Origin: Reticulitermes speratus
Taxonomy: Eukaryota; Arthropoda; Insecta; Blattodea; Rhinotermitidae
Assembly: GCA_021186555.1 (NCBI GenBank)
Contig: JAJKFL010000026.1
Location: forward strand, 4,789,709 to 4,853,708
Direction of reading: 5' to 3'
DNA: 64,000 nt
A program made the translations under genes and the position numbers. Shown here one piece after another: positions 1 through 9,967 of this stretch. Each line of letters starts with the position of its first letter. Position 1 is the first letter of the stretch. The notes below the pieces were generated by a model. It had not been told where the DNA came from. It saw only the letters and a list, made by a program, of their open reading frames with translations, and did no database searches.

Positions 1-555
1 GCCACAACGGTGACATAAATCTCGTCCCTTTCTGAGAATCCACAAATAATAGGCGCTACCGACGAAAACTGAGTCGCCCGGGGTTGGCTCACCCTGGTAC
101 GTTATCTGGTATCTTCACCAGTGCCCGTGGCACAATAAGGCGGCAGCCAGATGCACATTCGAACCGCATTCCTTTCAAAACATCCTCAAAGAGACGTTCT
201 TACAAAAACTTACTCGTAGATTACTGCATTTCTTCTTCAAACAATCCACACTGGCGACTGTCTTATCAAACACTGTACGTACCTGGGCGCCATTTACGAA
301 ACATGACATCACGCGGATTACGACGCATTATGTAATGTTTACCTTCTAACGACAAACACGCTCATTCCATTGAGGCGCCGACGGAACACGTGAATTTGTT
401 AAGAATACACGTTACACGCGAATTTTGTTTCCTATCAACCGCCGTGTTAAAAAACGAAGACTTTCAGAGCATGTGGCAGAGGTAGTAAAGCCGTACGCAT
501 TCTATGCCTGGAGACGAACAGATGACGCTTCATATTACGGCCGTTTAACGGTGAA
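1..555. other. Unassigned sequence
   Basis: No repeat shared with the rest of the window, no RNA gene and no convincing exon was seen. One open frame of about 80 codons (84-335, +) has no recognisable motif. Confidence 0.4.
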
Positions 556-599
556 GGGATGACCCCAGCCAAAGCGCGAGTCACAACATGGCAAAAAAG

Positions 600-690
600 A
601 GATATCGTGTCTCCGGGGTATCGAACCCCATCTATGGTAAGCAAACGACGCGACACACACCGCCTCTACACCTGTGACAGTGCAACGCAC
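600..690 (-). other. Possible tRNA-like (box B) fragment
   Basis: On the minus strand, positions 629-615 read as a T-arm/box-B-like block (GGGGTTCGATACCCC), with a weak box-A-like GGCTGAGTG further upstream. This suggests a decayed tRNA-derived SINE. No cloverleaf could be completed and no second copy was seen, so the call is weak. Confidence 0.22.
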
Positions 691-849
691 TCAGCCGTCG
701 AGATTGAATTCCCGGTAACCAGGACTTCTCTATTCATTGCCAGCACCAGAATCCACCTCATCTTGGATGGTAACGGTTCCTTCTTCAGACTAAACGCGAA
801 GTGCATACATGATGACCGCGGATTCACCGTACCTCACTCACTCACCACA

Positions 850-1235
850 TGGATGAAATTCAACAATTCTACGTTCTGCCCACACAGTGTATTTATGTGT
901 TTTGTGTGGATCTCAGAACAAACAGCGATTATTTCACTGTACAACATTAACTGACTGGTTTGTATAACTGAGACGGAGTGTGTTTACTGTGCGGTACGGA
1001 CTGTATTTATGTGTTTTGTGGATCTCAGAACAAACAGCGATTATTTCACTGTACAGCATTAACTGACTGGTTTGTATAACTGAGACGGAGTGTGTTTACT
1101 GCGCGGTACGGACTGTATTTATGTGTTTTGTGTGGATCTCAGAACAAACAGCGATTATTTCACTGTACTACATTAACTGACTGGTTTGTATAACTGAGAC
1201 GGCGTGTGCTTATTGCGCGATACGGACTGGACCTT
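850..1235 (+). repeat. Tandem array of a ~114-bp repeat (3 units), internal to a dispersed element
   Basis: Units start at about 889, 1003 and 1115, with spacings of 114 and 112 bp. The block runs from TGTATTTATGTGTTTTG through ACTGAGACGGAGTG to GGTACGGACT. The left flank (CAACAATTCTACGTTCTGCC) and the right flank (CTTTATACATAAGTCAGG) match the flanks of the 13-unit array at 60.3-62.1 kb. The array therefore appears to be an internal, length-variable part of a mobile element. Minus-strand single-unit copies lie at 16838-16985 and 18862-19045. Confidence 0.93.
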
Positions 1236-1261
1236 TATACATAAGTCAGGACAATTCTATA

Positions 1262-1415
1262 GTCTTTAAAGCTCTCACCGCAAAGGCCCGGGTTCGATCC
1301 CTGGTGTTCATGTGGATTTTAAGTTAGGCAGTGGGACAAGTGGGCCTATTTATCGGAGCACTTCAGTAAACTCCGGTTATTATTCCATCAATGCTCATCT
1401 TCATATACAACGCTA
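1262..1415 (+). repeat. tRNA-derived SINE fragment (SINE-4-like body)
   Basis: A box B block (GGGTTCGATCCCTGG, about 1290-1304) is followed by a body (CAGTGGGACAAG, CCGGTTATTATTCC, ATCAATGCTC). That body parallels the SINE-4 copies at 16.7, 20.0, 21.7 and 33.2 kb (CACTGGGACAGG, GGTGCTCC). The head is diverged, so it may be a related family sharing the SINE-4 core. Confidence 0.5.
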
Positions 1416-1845
1416 CTCTTTACCAGGACAAACGGAGAAGCCTGGGAACCTTACACAAGAGCAGGAAAGCTCTTTTGTAAGTCGAGGAACATTGAACAGA
1501 GAAGGCATGTCACAAGGTCTTTAAAGGGTTTCAAGCTGTATTATGGAGCGCACACTGAAGAAGAATTTAAAGGAAACTCGGCAACAAAATAACAGTCCCA
1601 CCACCTCGTACGGATGCCTAGAAAACACCAAGTTCAATCTTGGACACAAGTACCCGAGGCTTGCTGTCGATGGTACCCAGGGATGGGCACACACGAACAG
1701 CAGCTATCACGCGGCCAGCACGACGTGCAATGGTGCACTACGCGCTGATAGCTGCACGCAACTGGCAACATAACGCAATGTCACGCAGCCGACTGACACC
1801 AGCATATTGTGTCCTATTCCCAATCATGAAAAGCCCAAACTAACT
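1416..1845. other. Unassigned sequence
   Basis: Two overlapping open frames of about 70 codons on the + strand, without motifs. No repeat match elsewhere in the window was noticed. Confidence 0.35.
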
Positions 1846-2206
1846 CCATGGGGCACAGTCCTCCTTGAGAAACTAACAGATCCTCAGCTAGTCAATAAAT
1901 TCCCCGCATTTTATGGAACCCTTAGTCAATAAATTCCCCGCATTTTATGGAACCCTTAGTCAATAAATTTCCCGCATTCTATGGAACCCGAAGGTTCATT
2001 ACCGCACTCACAAGAGCCTGCCACTTGTCCCTATCCTGAGCCATATCAATCCAGTCCATGCCCCCCATCCCACTTCTTGAAGATCCATTTTAATATTATC
2101 CTCCCATTTACGCCTGGGTCTTCCAAGTGGTCTCCTTCCCTCAGGTCTCCCCACCAAAATCATGAAAAGCCATACCATACATTTCTTTTTCTTGCGCTAA
2201 GGGGCC
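1846..2206 (-). mobile_element. LINE-A 3' end fragment with internal 34-bp triplication
   Basis: This is the minus-strand 3' end of the non-LTR element best preserved at 28.46-29.0 kb; the shared text includes CCTATCCTGAGCCATATCAA and CGCCTGGGTCTTCCAAGTGG. The segment TAGTCAATAAATTCCCCGCA.. is tandemly repeated three times at 34-bp spacing (1889, 1923, 1957), a local expansion not seen in the other copies. It is 5'-truncated and noncoding. Confidence 0.8.
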
Positions 2207-2345
2207 TACGCAGCCTCCTGTACAATGCGTAACAGGTCATTCCCGAGGGTAAAGCGGCCGGGGAGTGGCGTTGACCACCCACCAGATCTAGCGCCGAGAT
2301 TAAAGAAAGAGTAGAGCTATATTCATGGCCTGTTGTTATACGGTG
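2207..2345 (+). mobile_element. SINE-1, 5'-truncated copy
   Basis: Carries the SINE-1 body and tail (GGTAAAGCGGCCGGGG, TTGACCACCCACC, AAAGAAAGAGTAGAGCTATA, CATGGCC). The tRNA-like head is missing. It abuts the LINE-A fragment. Confidence 0.75.
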
Positions 2346-2765
2346 AAATTTGCCTTACCACAGACCGTGAGAAAAAAAAAAAAGATGTAACAAACATACA
2401 GCACACCGCGTCACATTTTGGGTTCGCAGAATACAGGGGAGCGGCACAAAACCCCACTGGGAATCGGCTACCCCCCAAATACCACAGTTGTAGCCGCAAA
2501 AAATAGCTTCAGTTGGTGAGAATAAAGACAGGAAGACAGGGGCGGATTGCCGTGGGGTGGGATCGGCTTCCAAGCCGCACACACCGTCTGGCAAGCCAAC
2601 CTTTCGCTAGGCAACTCTGTGATCTCTGGTTCAGAAACAAAATTTACCGCATTTCCCGCCTTCTAAGACACAACCCCCCTACCCGGCGAAAATCACAAAA
2701 AAAAAAAATCGGTCCGCTTCTAAACACCGCAATTGACTTGATAAGCACTAAATAAGTCACGTAAG
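2346..2765. other. Unassigned sequence
   Basis: Only short A-rich tracts (about 2372-2384 and 2697-2708). No shared repeat or credible exon seen. Confidence 0.35.
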
Positions 2766-3357
2766 TCGTCCTGATTCAGTAGGAAAGGTCAATATTTCGA
2801 GACGTGACCATTAAGGATCACTGCGAGGAAAATTTTCATATGAACACGTGTCTAATTGTGAATGGTTAACGAGATAGAGCTGTTTGAAGCTCCAGACCTA
2901 ACTACATTAGATTTTTGTTTGTGGCGTTAGATAAAGAGCGAAGTTTACAAAAGACAGGTGGACACACAGACGAACTGCTCGCTCGCGTTTTGGACGCTGC
3001 TGCCTGCATAAAGAAACGTGAAGATCAACTGAGACGAACAATACGCGATCTTAGCAAAGTGTATTGAGGTTGACGGTGGGATTTTGGAACATTTATTATG
3101 AACTGTAACAAATCTGTCATTACTGTGTAACAATGTCACTTATGCGTTAACTCAGAATTAAAATTAAATTAACAGTAAGTAATTTCTCTTCCTTTATTAC
3201 CATTCACAATGCTGTTGTATCTGTACACTCAAACAGCTCTATCTCGGTAACCATTCACAATTAGACACGTGTTAAGTTTAATATCAACTTTTTTTTTCTC
3301 ACAATGACCGATACTGTCACCTCCCAAAATATGACCTGTCCTCCTGAATCACCCTGT
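2766..3357 (+). mobile_element. Decayed mariner/Tc1-superfamily transposon (internally deleted)
   Basis: Ends are inverted repeats of roughly 170 bp. Left: CCTGATTCAG..GGTCAATATTTCG..CACGTGTCTAATTGTGAATGG. Right: the reverse of the same, ending CACCCTGTA. A second copy on the minus strand starts at 53515 with TA followed by CAGGGTGATT. Between the ends lies a broken transposase 3' part (separate entry). TIR style, TA target and protein remnant all fit the IS630-Tc1-mariner superfamily. Confidence 0.78.
2885..3110 (+). pseudogene. Transposase C-terminal remnant (DD-E type), frameshifted
   Basis: Frame pieces read APDLTTLDFCLW, then a stop, IKSEVYKRQVDTQT, then after a frameshift DELLARVLDAAACIKKRED and RRTIRDL, then after another shift AKCIEVDGGILEHLL and a stop. 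The PDLTxLDFxLW block is the typical third catalytic-site neighbourhood of mariner-like transposases, and the ending GGxxEHLL is typical of their C-terminus (family knowledge). At least one stop and two frameshifts make it nonfunctional. A homologous piece lies at 53.75-53.93 kb (-). Confidence 0.75.
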
Positions 3358-4055
3358 ATATGACTAAATCAACTATAGGGTTTTCTGTGGAAATCATAAC
3401 CAGTAATCGTGAATATGACGGGACCGTAGACAGTTCCTATACCAAGTTTCATTACAACCTATCAACCGGTTAAAATCAACTCCGACGACATATACGATCA
3501 CGATACCACATTCCAAATTCGTGCCAGAAAATAAGAAAATTACGCTAAAAAAAAGTGGGAGGAAGGAAAGCGACAATGAAACAGTGTGGAGGAGGCAACT
3601 ACTGAAGAAAATGTACTTCTTTGACGGCGCAGCACAAACAACTAATGTGAAGGTCAATGAACCACTCTACTTGATATCGCTCCAAGACATGTCAACATGC
3701 AGATAACGGCAACACAAGTGTCAGTTCACGTAACGTTGTAGTCTTATCTGCGTCTTCTTCACGCTGCAGCTCTCGACTGTAGCCTTGATGGCTTCCAAGT
3801 TCTTCGTCTCCCAAGTCCTAATCCGACAGGAAATAGGTCTATCTGAAACCGTACATCGTTCCTACGGGAACCCTCCTACACGTACTTCCGTACATACTGA
3901 ATCCCGCAGGCATACATCCATAATCCTAAACGTACCACGATCCTGTGGGTTGAGGTGTGGTGGTTTTATTGTCTGCTGAATTCAGCACTGTTTGATACAC
4001 CATCACTGTTGGCAAATACAGGGTGGTGCATAAGTCGCTTGACACGCGATATTCA
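3358..4055. other. Unassigned sequence
   Basis: Overlapping short open frames on both strands (3394-3657 -, 3521-3706 +, 3785-3979 +) without motifs or splice context. No shared repeat was noticed. Confidence 0.3.
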
Positions 4056-4074
4056 TCAACAGCAAGGTCATGCA

Positions 4075-4150
4075 CTTCAAAATTGTTCACTCAGTGCCCT
4101 GTCTTGATCAACACGGACAGTTGATTATACCAACCAAATGCACTAATACA
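4075..4150 (+). repeat. Isolated end of a class-1 foldback element
   Basis: Positions 4078-4112 match 55018-55052 almost base for base (TTGTTCACTCAGTGCCCTGT, CTTGATCAACAC). Then comes the end motif ACCAACCAAATGCACTAATA seen in the 55-kb foldback. The hairpin arms themselves are absent. Confidence 0.7.
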
Positions 4151-4154
4151 CTAA

Positions 4155-4226
4155 GTAGAACGCAGAATTGTTGAATGTTAAACCTGCTGGTACATATAGT
4201 AACCACTGGGCTTTAAAGAATTAAAC
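4155..4226 (-). repeat. Fragment of the 114/191-bp repeat element
   Basis: Minus-strand copy of the 77-bp spacer of the 191-bp unit (GGTACATATAGTAACCACTG, GGGCTTTAAAG). Only the flank is present, without a 114-bp unit. Confidence 0.7.
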
Positions 4227-4529
4227 AGGAGGCTGGGTGGGCATAGGCGGTCTGGATCCTAAGCATCTACAGTTTGCCGAGAACTGAACCCCCATTCCTC
4301 GGACGCCCAGACCCTACCCTAGTCAATATGCAACTACGTCATGCCGGTTCGCTCGTCCTTCAGTAGTCGCGTTATTTACGAGGCGCGGTCTCCGCACTTG
4401 TGTTCTGACACCCGGAGTTCATTACCACGTTCAAAAATAGCTGTCGTGTCCAGGTGACAACTATCAATATTGGCACTCTGTAGAATGTTTGGCCGTGGAC
4501 TTCGGTAGACAGGTGCCACCCCAAAACAC
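4227..4529. other. Unassigned sequence
   Basis: Nothing recognisable seen. Confidence 0.3.
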
Positions 4530-4725
4530 TCCACGGAGCAGTCTTCATGAAATGCTACAAGTTCCTCACATGGTCAAGAACTTACCAGCATTTCATGGAC
4601 ACCAACACTAATTACACTGTTCACAACAACACGCCACTAGTCCCTATCCCAAGCCACATTAATTCAGTCCATGTCGTCCCATCCTATTTCTGAAGGACAC
4701 GTTTTTATCACCATCATCCGATCTA
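4530..4725 (-). mobile_element. LINE-A 3' fragment, diverged
   Basis: Degenerate match to the LINE-A 3' end (CCACGGAGCAG, CCAGCATTTCATGGA, GTCCCTATCCCAAGCCA, AATTCAGTCCATG). More decayed than the 1.9- and 28.5-kb copies. Confidence 0.6.
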
Positions 4726-4827
4726 GTGACAAGGTTAAATATTGGTGGAGCTATAACTCTGTTTCCCCTATACGCCATCATGGTGTGTAAAGGGACAGTT
4801 TTACCTAAGTTCCCTTTTATTACGTTT

Positions 4828-5345
4828 CATCATTACGCAGTCTGTCTTACGACAGGAACATAGCCCTTCCAAGGCGAGTTCTCCAGACATTACGATCTAG
4901 TGCTTCCTCAATTTCCAGTATCTTCTCATTTCCTCAAGGCCCTCCAGTAGCTGTTTATGTCTTCTTCCTCGACTTCTCAACCCTTCTATCTTTCCTTCAA
5001 TCACATGTTTCAGAAGGCAGTTTCTACGCAAGATGTGACCAATCCAGTTAGCCTTTCTTCTTTTTATTGTATGTACGATATTCCTCTCCTCCTTCACTCT
5101 GTGTAATACTTCTTCATTTCTCACACGATCGGTCCAAATTATCTTCTCCATTCTTCTCCAGCACCACATTTCAAAACTTTCCAGACACTTCTGATCTACT
5201 TTCCGAAGTGTCCACGTTTCAGCACCACACAAAGCTATGCTCCAAATGTAGCACTTTACTAGTATCTTCCATAAATTTAAGTCTATTATCACGCTTCGTT
5301 ATTCCAAATGATCACTTTCCTTCAGCTTTCCCTTCCCAACCCCTT
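4828..5345 (-). pseudogene. LINE-B (RTE-like) C-terminal ORF fragment and 3' end
   Basis: Minus-strand open frame 5292-4897 encodes a region downstream of reverse transcriptase: KCYIWSIALCGAETWTLRK, FEMWCWRRMEKI, WTDRVRNEEVLHRVKEE, KANWIGHILRRNCLLKHV. The pattern CGAETWTL..ESFEMWCWRRM is characteristic of RTE-type non-LTR elements (family knowledge). The catalytic RT palm and the endonuclease are missing, so this is a 5'-truncated dead copy. Other copies are at 26.2, 31.2-31.9 and 62.2-62.8 kb. Confidence 0.87.
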
Positions 5346-5731
5346 ACGCATTTCTTTTGTCTCGTTATGAGCCACAAGCTCCGCCTGTCTCATCCACCTT
5401 CATTTGATCACCTGAATATTTGGACAGCACAAATCACTAAACTCTTCATTTGTCAGCAAATTATGAGGCGTTACATCCCGGAAGAGGCAATCTTCGCAGA
5501 CCACGTTCAGCTGACATCTTCAAAACACAGCACCCAAATTACGCTCTAACCTTCCTCATGGTTAAGACAGTTCCAACAAAGCCTCTCTCTACACATCTGC
5601 CACATGTTGGGCCATCTTCAGATATTATCACCTTACAATGTATCTGAAGTACACCAAGGCCTCGTTTTACGCCCTAATTGTTTCCCTCAAGTGGGCGTAA
5701 ATCAATGATATTCCCATAAAAAAAAGACAAA
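5346..5731. other. Unassigned sequence
   Basis: No feature recognised. An open frame running in from 5067 on the + strand is antisense to LINE-B. Confidence 0.35.
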
Positions 5732-5733
5732 TA

Positions 5734-6007
5734 CAGTGATACCTCGGCTAATGAAGATAATTCGTTCTGGAATCACATTCGTTAGCCGAAATCTTCGTTA
5801 GCCCAAACGTCAGCTCATTTCTTGGTCACACACATACAGACGGAAAAGATAAGCTCCTGGAATGGCCCGACCGTTCATGTTTGCTGCTTTATGTTAGCGC
5901 GAGCATCCACTAAAACATTTGTTAGCCGAGTCCGAAAAACAGCGAAAAAAATCTTCGTTACCCGAAAAACTCGTTAGCAGGGTCACTCGTTAGCCGAGGT
6001 ATCACTG
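5734..6007. mobile_element. MITE, pogo/Tc1-mariner type, TA target
   Basis: Terminal inverted repeats CAGTGATACCTCGGCTAA and its reverse TTAGCCGAGGTATCACTG, flanked by TA at 5732-5733 and 6008-6009. Internal GTTAGCC motifs recur (ATTCGTTAGCCGAAATC, TTTGTTAGCCGAG, ACTCGTTAGCCGAGG). There is no transposase, so it is nonautonomous. The TIR style resembles pogo/Tigger-like elements. Confidence 0.88.
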
Positions 6008-6009
6008 TA

Positions 6010-6680
6010 CATGGAAATCAACCAGCCAAAGGGCGTTAAATGGAAAATTATGGGACGTAAATTAAGAAGTGTTGTAAACTGGTAAACGGGCGTTAGAGCA
6101 AAGAGGCGTATAACAAGGCATTGTGTATCATTACTCAATTTTTCTCCTTCCACCGCTTCATCTCTCTTTACTTGAAGTCCGCCATCCGTTTTCACTGCAC
6201 TGACCTCAAAGACGTTACCGTGAACTACATTTCTCCACAGTTCAAGCTCCAAGCTGTGCGCCAGCCCTCTTCTCAGAACTACTCTGACCTGATTAACGGC
6301 CAAGGCCAGATGTTTACAGCACTTGGTCACAGACATTCCTCTAGGTCTTGTTGACAAGGTCCCGGCCAAGCTATTTGGACCAGACGTCGAAAGTTCGCTG
6401 TGGGCCGTTTGAGCTTTTAAAGCCCAGCGCTTACCCTTACGTTTGGATGATGCAATCCGCTGCGTTTGATACAAATAAATAAATAAATCTAAAATAAAAT
6501 TTTCACAGCTCAAATGTAAATACAATATCAAGTTATCTTTATTAAATGACACGTACCGTGAACACATGTTTCGGCTAAAATTCGAATTGACTTGATAATA
6601 ACTAAGTCACGTCAGTTAATAAACACAACTTGACATTGTATTTATAATAACTGTAACACTAGAATTTCGCTTTATTCATT
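6010..6680. other. Unassigned, with an open frame on each strand
   Basis: A minus-strand frame 6567-5983 (194 codons) begins outside and ends inside the adjacent MITE, and a + frame covers 6121-6354. The middle (about 6110-6440) reads as coding-like text (e.g. VSAVKTDGGLQVKRDEAVEG on the minus strand) but I recognise no family. It could be a decayed repeat ORF or retropseudogene. The C-terminal end of the long frame lies in the MITE, so the frame as a whole is not a gene. Confidence 0.25.
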
Positions 6681-6850
6681 TGCCCAGTGGTTACTATATG
6701 TACCACCAGGCTTAATATTCACAAATTCTACGTTCTACCCACACAGTGTATTTGTCCTGTATCTGACAGTGGTTTTTGCCCTATACGACATTAACTAATC
6801 GATTTACAGCCGAGTTGGAGTGTTTACTGCGCGGTTCGAGCTGAATCTTT
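6681..6850 (+). repeat. Single diverged copy of the 114/191-bp repeat element
   Basis: Contains CCCAGTGGTTACTATATGTA, ACGTTCTACCCACACAGTGT, the 114-bp block in diverged form (GAGTGTTTACTGCGCGGTTCG) and the start of the right flank. One unit only. Confidence 0.75.
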
Positions 6851-7540
6851 TAATGAAACAGATTTACGTTCCGTCCTTAAAGGCTTAAAGATTCATCACC
6901 TGAGTGTGTGACATGGAGTCGACAGAAAGGCGATTTTGAGTGGTAAAGTGATCAGTGTGTATAGCGTACAATTTGCATAGATGTTCTAAAGGACACGAAA
7001 AATGAAAGCCCCCCCCCCCAACTTTGTAAAGGAATGCGGGCACTTCGTGTACGAATTCCGACAGTCGCTTGACCCCAAAGTTTTAACTTTTCTATATGTT
7101 AAAATTATTTTAAGTTTTAACGTCTGGTAATCCCACGAGACACAGGCTCCTCAGATAACCACGAGCCATTAAATCTCGCCATCGTCACCCACAGTGCAGG
7201 CAGGATTCAATTTCGTGTGGTTTCGAAAAATCCTTTCAATAAAAAAAAATTCAATTTATTAAACAAATTCATGATTAAGTTCTACCGAGCTCGCTAGATC
7301 CCTCCATCACCACGCATTTCACGTACGCAGTCTACACATGAAGTTCTGTTGAGCCGAACAGTTCCGGAGCTGAGTGCTGTCTGAACCCCAAAACCGCCCC
7401 CCATAAAACATACCTGGTGCGGAATATCGGTAACAAATCCAGAGATAACCGAGGTGCAGTTCGGGACTCACGTCTGCAGCTCCGTTTCCAATTAATTTCC
7501 AAAGCTTCTAGGGACGCACAGAGCTGAGTCCTGAACTGTA
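6851..7540. other. Unassigned sequence
   Basis: C-run at about 7010-7019. Nothing else recognised. Confidence 0.3.
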
Positions 7541-7551
7541 GTACATGGGTT

Positions 7552-7794
7552 GAGACCTGCGCTCTTCTGGGGTATTACGCAGCGTCCAATGGTAATCATT
7601 TACCGACGTTTCGGGACAACGTATAGGTCCCGTCTTCAAGGGTCAAGAAGTCCCCGGAATTCTTGACCCTTGAAGACGGGACCGATACGTTGTCCCGAAA
7701 CGTCAGTACAAAACTACCATTCGACCATATACTACCACATACCAGAAGAGGGCAGATCTCATCTACATCGCGGCGGACGCCTGAAATCACGGAT
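7552..7794. mobile_element. Class-2 foldback element with 11-bp TSD
   Basis: A long inverted repeat. The left arm has GCTCTTCTGGGGTATTACGC..GACGTTTCGGGACAACGTAT and the right arm carries the reverse, ending CGCGGCGGACGCCTGAAATC. It is flanked by GTACATGGGTT (7541-7551) and GTACTTGGGTT (7795-7805), an 11-bp TSD with one mismatch. Related copies lie at 12.9-13.4, 30.5-30.8, 32.0-32.3 and 39.8-40.1 kb, with halves at 27.6, 30.4 and 40.4 kb. Open frames here are mirror-image artefacts. Confidence 0.85.
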
Positions 7795-7956
7795 GTACTT
7801 GGGTTATCACGCATTTGCGCCAACAAATGCAAAGGTTTATTCAACTATGCGTGTATATCGCTGACGATATTCATAATACAAAAAAAAAAACCGTTGCGTG
7901 TGCGTCTGTTAACATAAAAGAACAACTCAACCCTGACATGTTTCGACCCTCTAAAT

Positions 7957-8435
7957 CAGTGGTTCCCCAACTTTTTCGGTCCACCGCTCCCTTCGTTCCA
8001 TATACACACCCACAGCGCCCCCCTGCCTTTCTTAAAAGAAATAATGCGATTTTGTTTCCACTTTTATTTTATATTTAAAAATGGTTTAAATAAAATTATA
8101 AGAGTTAAACTTAATGTTTTATGTGTTAATTAGTAAATTAAAGTTTATTATATTTTTATGATTAACAATAATTCATCTAACAATAGTTTATTAAAATAAT
8201 ATGTGCTTGAATAAGATTCATAAATTAAAATACTAAGAAATTTAGTTCATTTTTTATTTTTAACACAAAAATTATTTTATTTCAATTTTATTACAAAAAT
8301 AAATGCACTACTTGTCTACTAGCGCCCCCCTGTGATAATAACAGCGCACCCTTACACCTCTCGTACCTATTAGCGCCCACCTCGGTAATCCCACCGCCCC
8401 CCAGGAGGCGGTACCGCCCACTTTGGTAACCACTG
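7957..8435. mobile_element. hAT-type MITE with 8-bp TSD
   Basis: Starts CAGTGGTTCCCCAAC and ends GGTAACCACTG, with GC-rich ends (CAGCGCCCCCCTGCC, GGCGGTACCGCCC) around an AT-rich centre. TSD CTCTAAAT (7949-7956) / CTCTAAGT (8436-8443). Two further copies lie at 36.43-36.89 kb (same strand) and 52.10-52.58 kb (inverted). TIR and 8-bp TSD are hAT hallmarks. It is inserted inside a class-1 foldback core. Confidence 0.93.
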
Positions 8436-8443
8436 CTCTAAGT

Positions 8444-8736
8444 GGTCATTCTCTGGAGGCAACTGTCATCAACGTACAAACTGCACTCAAGTTAAAACAC
8501 ACAACACTATACACAACAAACCAGTCATGTCCCTCGCGCACACTCACAGGCAAGTTACCAAGTCCACAATATTACCAGGTTTCACCAGCATCGTCGCTAA
8601 AGTGCCTATACCGTACCAACATCAGAACTGTTCTTATTTCGATGTACAGAACATCAGCTATTTAAATTCGTTTATACTTGATAAATTGATAAACAAATCC
8701 TACGATGACGACATACAACAATAAACATGTCGGCTA
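8444..8736. other. Unassigned sequence
   Basis: The first bases continue the foldback half split by the hAT insertion. The rest is unrecognised. Confidence 0.3.
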
Positions 8737-9226
8737 TAATACATCAACCAAATTATGCACTTAATAAAATACATTTCGGAGTATAAAACTCCTACATGTT
8801 TCGGCACCGAGGTGCCATCATCAGGGAATTACTCAGAAGAAAGGAGTAACAAGATCAACAGCTAATCTAGGTTATCTAAAATTCATAACGATATCTACAG
8901 GACGAAATCTCTTCGTATCACACAAGAGAGACAGATGTTTGTATACATGCATCAAACAAAGTGCAAGCAACGTGTAGCGGCTCGCTTTAAAAATTTGAAA
9001 TTTACAACATTGTAACTTTATTATTATTAACTTCGTATATTTTAGAATTCTAATGTTTTAATCACTTTAAGGGAGACACAATACGTAGGTCAGCAGTTGG
9101 CCTTGTTACTCCTTCGTTCTGAATAACCCCCTGATGAAGGTGTCCCGGTGCCGAAACATGTACCATATTTACAAATGCTCCTGAACGTATCTTATTTATT
9201 AAGTACATAAGTTGGTTGACGTATTA
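8737..9226. mobile_element. Class-1 foldback element
   Basis: Inverted ends TAATACATCAACCAA / TTGGTTGACGTATTA, with arms holding CTACATGTTTCGGCACC..GGTGCCATCATCAGGG on the left and the mirrored CCCTGATGAAGG..GGTGCCGAAACATGTACC on the right. No coding capacity. It shows the shared CTGATGA-helix-GAAAC core on both arms (helix GGCACC/GGTGCC in the left-arm copy). Confidence 0.8.
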
Positions 9227-9967
9227 ATTATAAGAATATGCACGGCATGAATACCGTAACAAATTTCGGCCATAGCAACGTAAGACGTGTTATTACATTT
9301 TACTATTACGCAATAATTCCACCCCCCCCCCCCAAAATCTCCACCCATAACCAAACGCCAAATAACCACACAATGCCCATGAATTAAAACGTCCGAGCAT
9401 GTACAGATGTCACCTGCTTGCGTTTAAGCACAGTCCATAACACAAACACACGGTTATGGTGCCCTTTAAAACCAGCCATCAAGCAATCCACATTCTATAC
9501 ACATCGACTCATTTCACAAACCATCCACCGCTTTGTAACCGCGATATTTTCACCCACAACTTAACCATCGCCATTCTACAGCGCAACTTACCCAACTGAA
9601 ATAAATTAAACGTAGTAGTACAAAACACGATAAAAAAAAAAAAAAAAAAAAAAAAAAGAAACCAAACAGGCCGACACGAAGCAACTTCGGGTTAACTCGG
9701 GATATTTCGGCAGATGTGACTCGCCTCACAGCTACAATGCCCAAGCAGTGGCGGGCGTCTGAATGAGGGACTATTTGAATGAAGTGGAAGTTGTAGTAAT
9801 GGCGGGATGTGGCCGTGTTTTGTGCGTGGTGCGGTCCTAGTAGCAGCAAGGACGAAATGCGACGCGCTGCAAAAAACAGGCGACACCGCTAAACCACAGT
9901 AACCTTCCGAAAGAAATCCCAGTCCTAAGAATGGCGATCGCACAGTTACATGGTACGACTTAAGAAG
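9227..9967. other. Unassigned; includes poly-A run
   Basis: A 26-base A run at 9632-9657 may mark a retroposon tail, but no retroposon body was identified upstream. Open frames on the minus strand here have poly-F stretches caused by the run. Confidence 0.35.

Noticed and set aside
7663..7917. Open frames with RDVDEIC / LSRNV motifs on both strands
   Set aside because: These recur at every class-2 foldback because the palindrome reads similarly on both strands; not coding.
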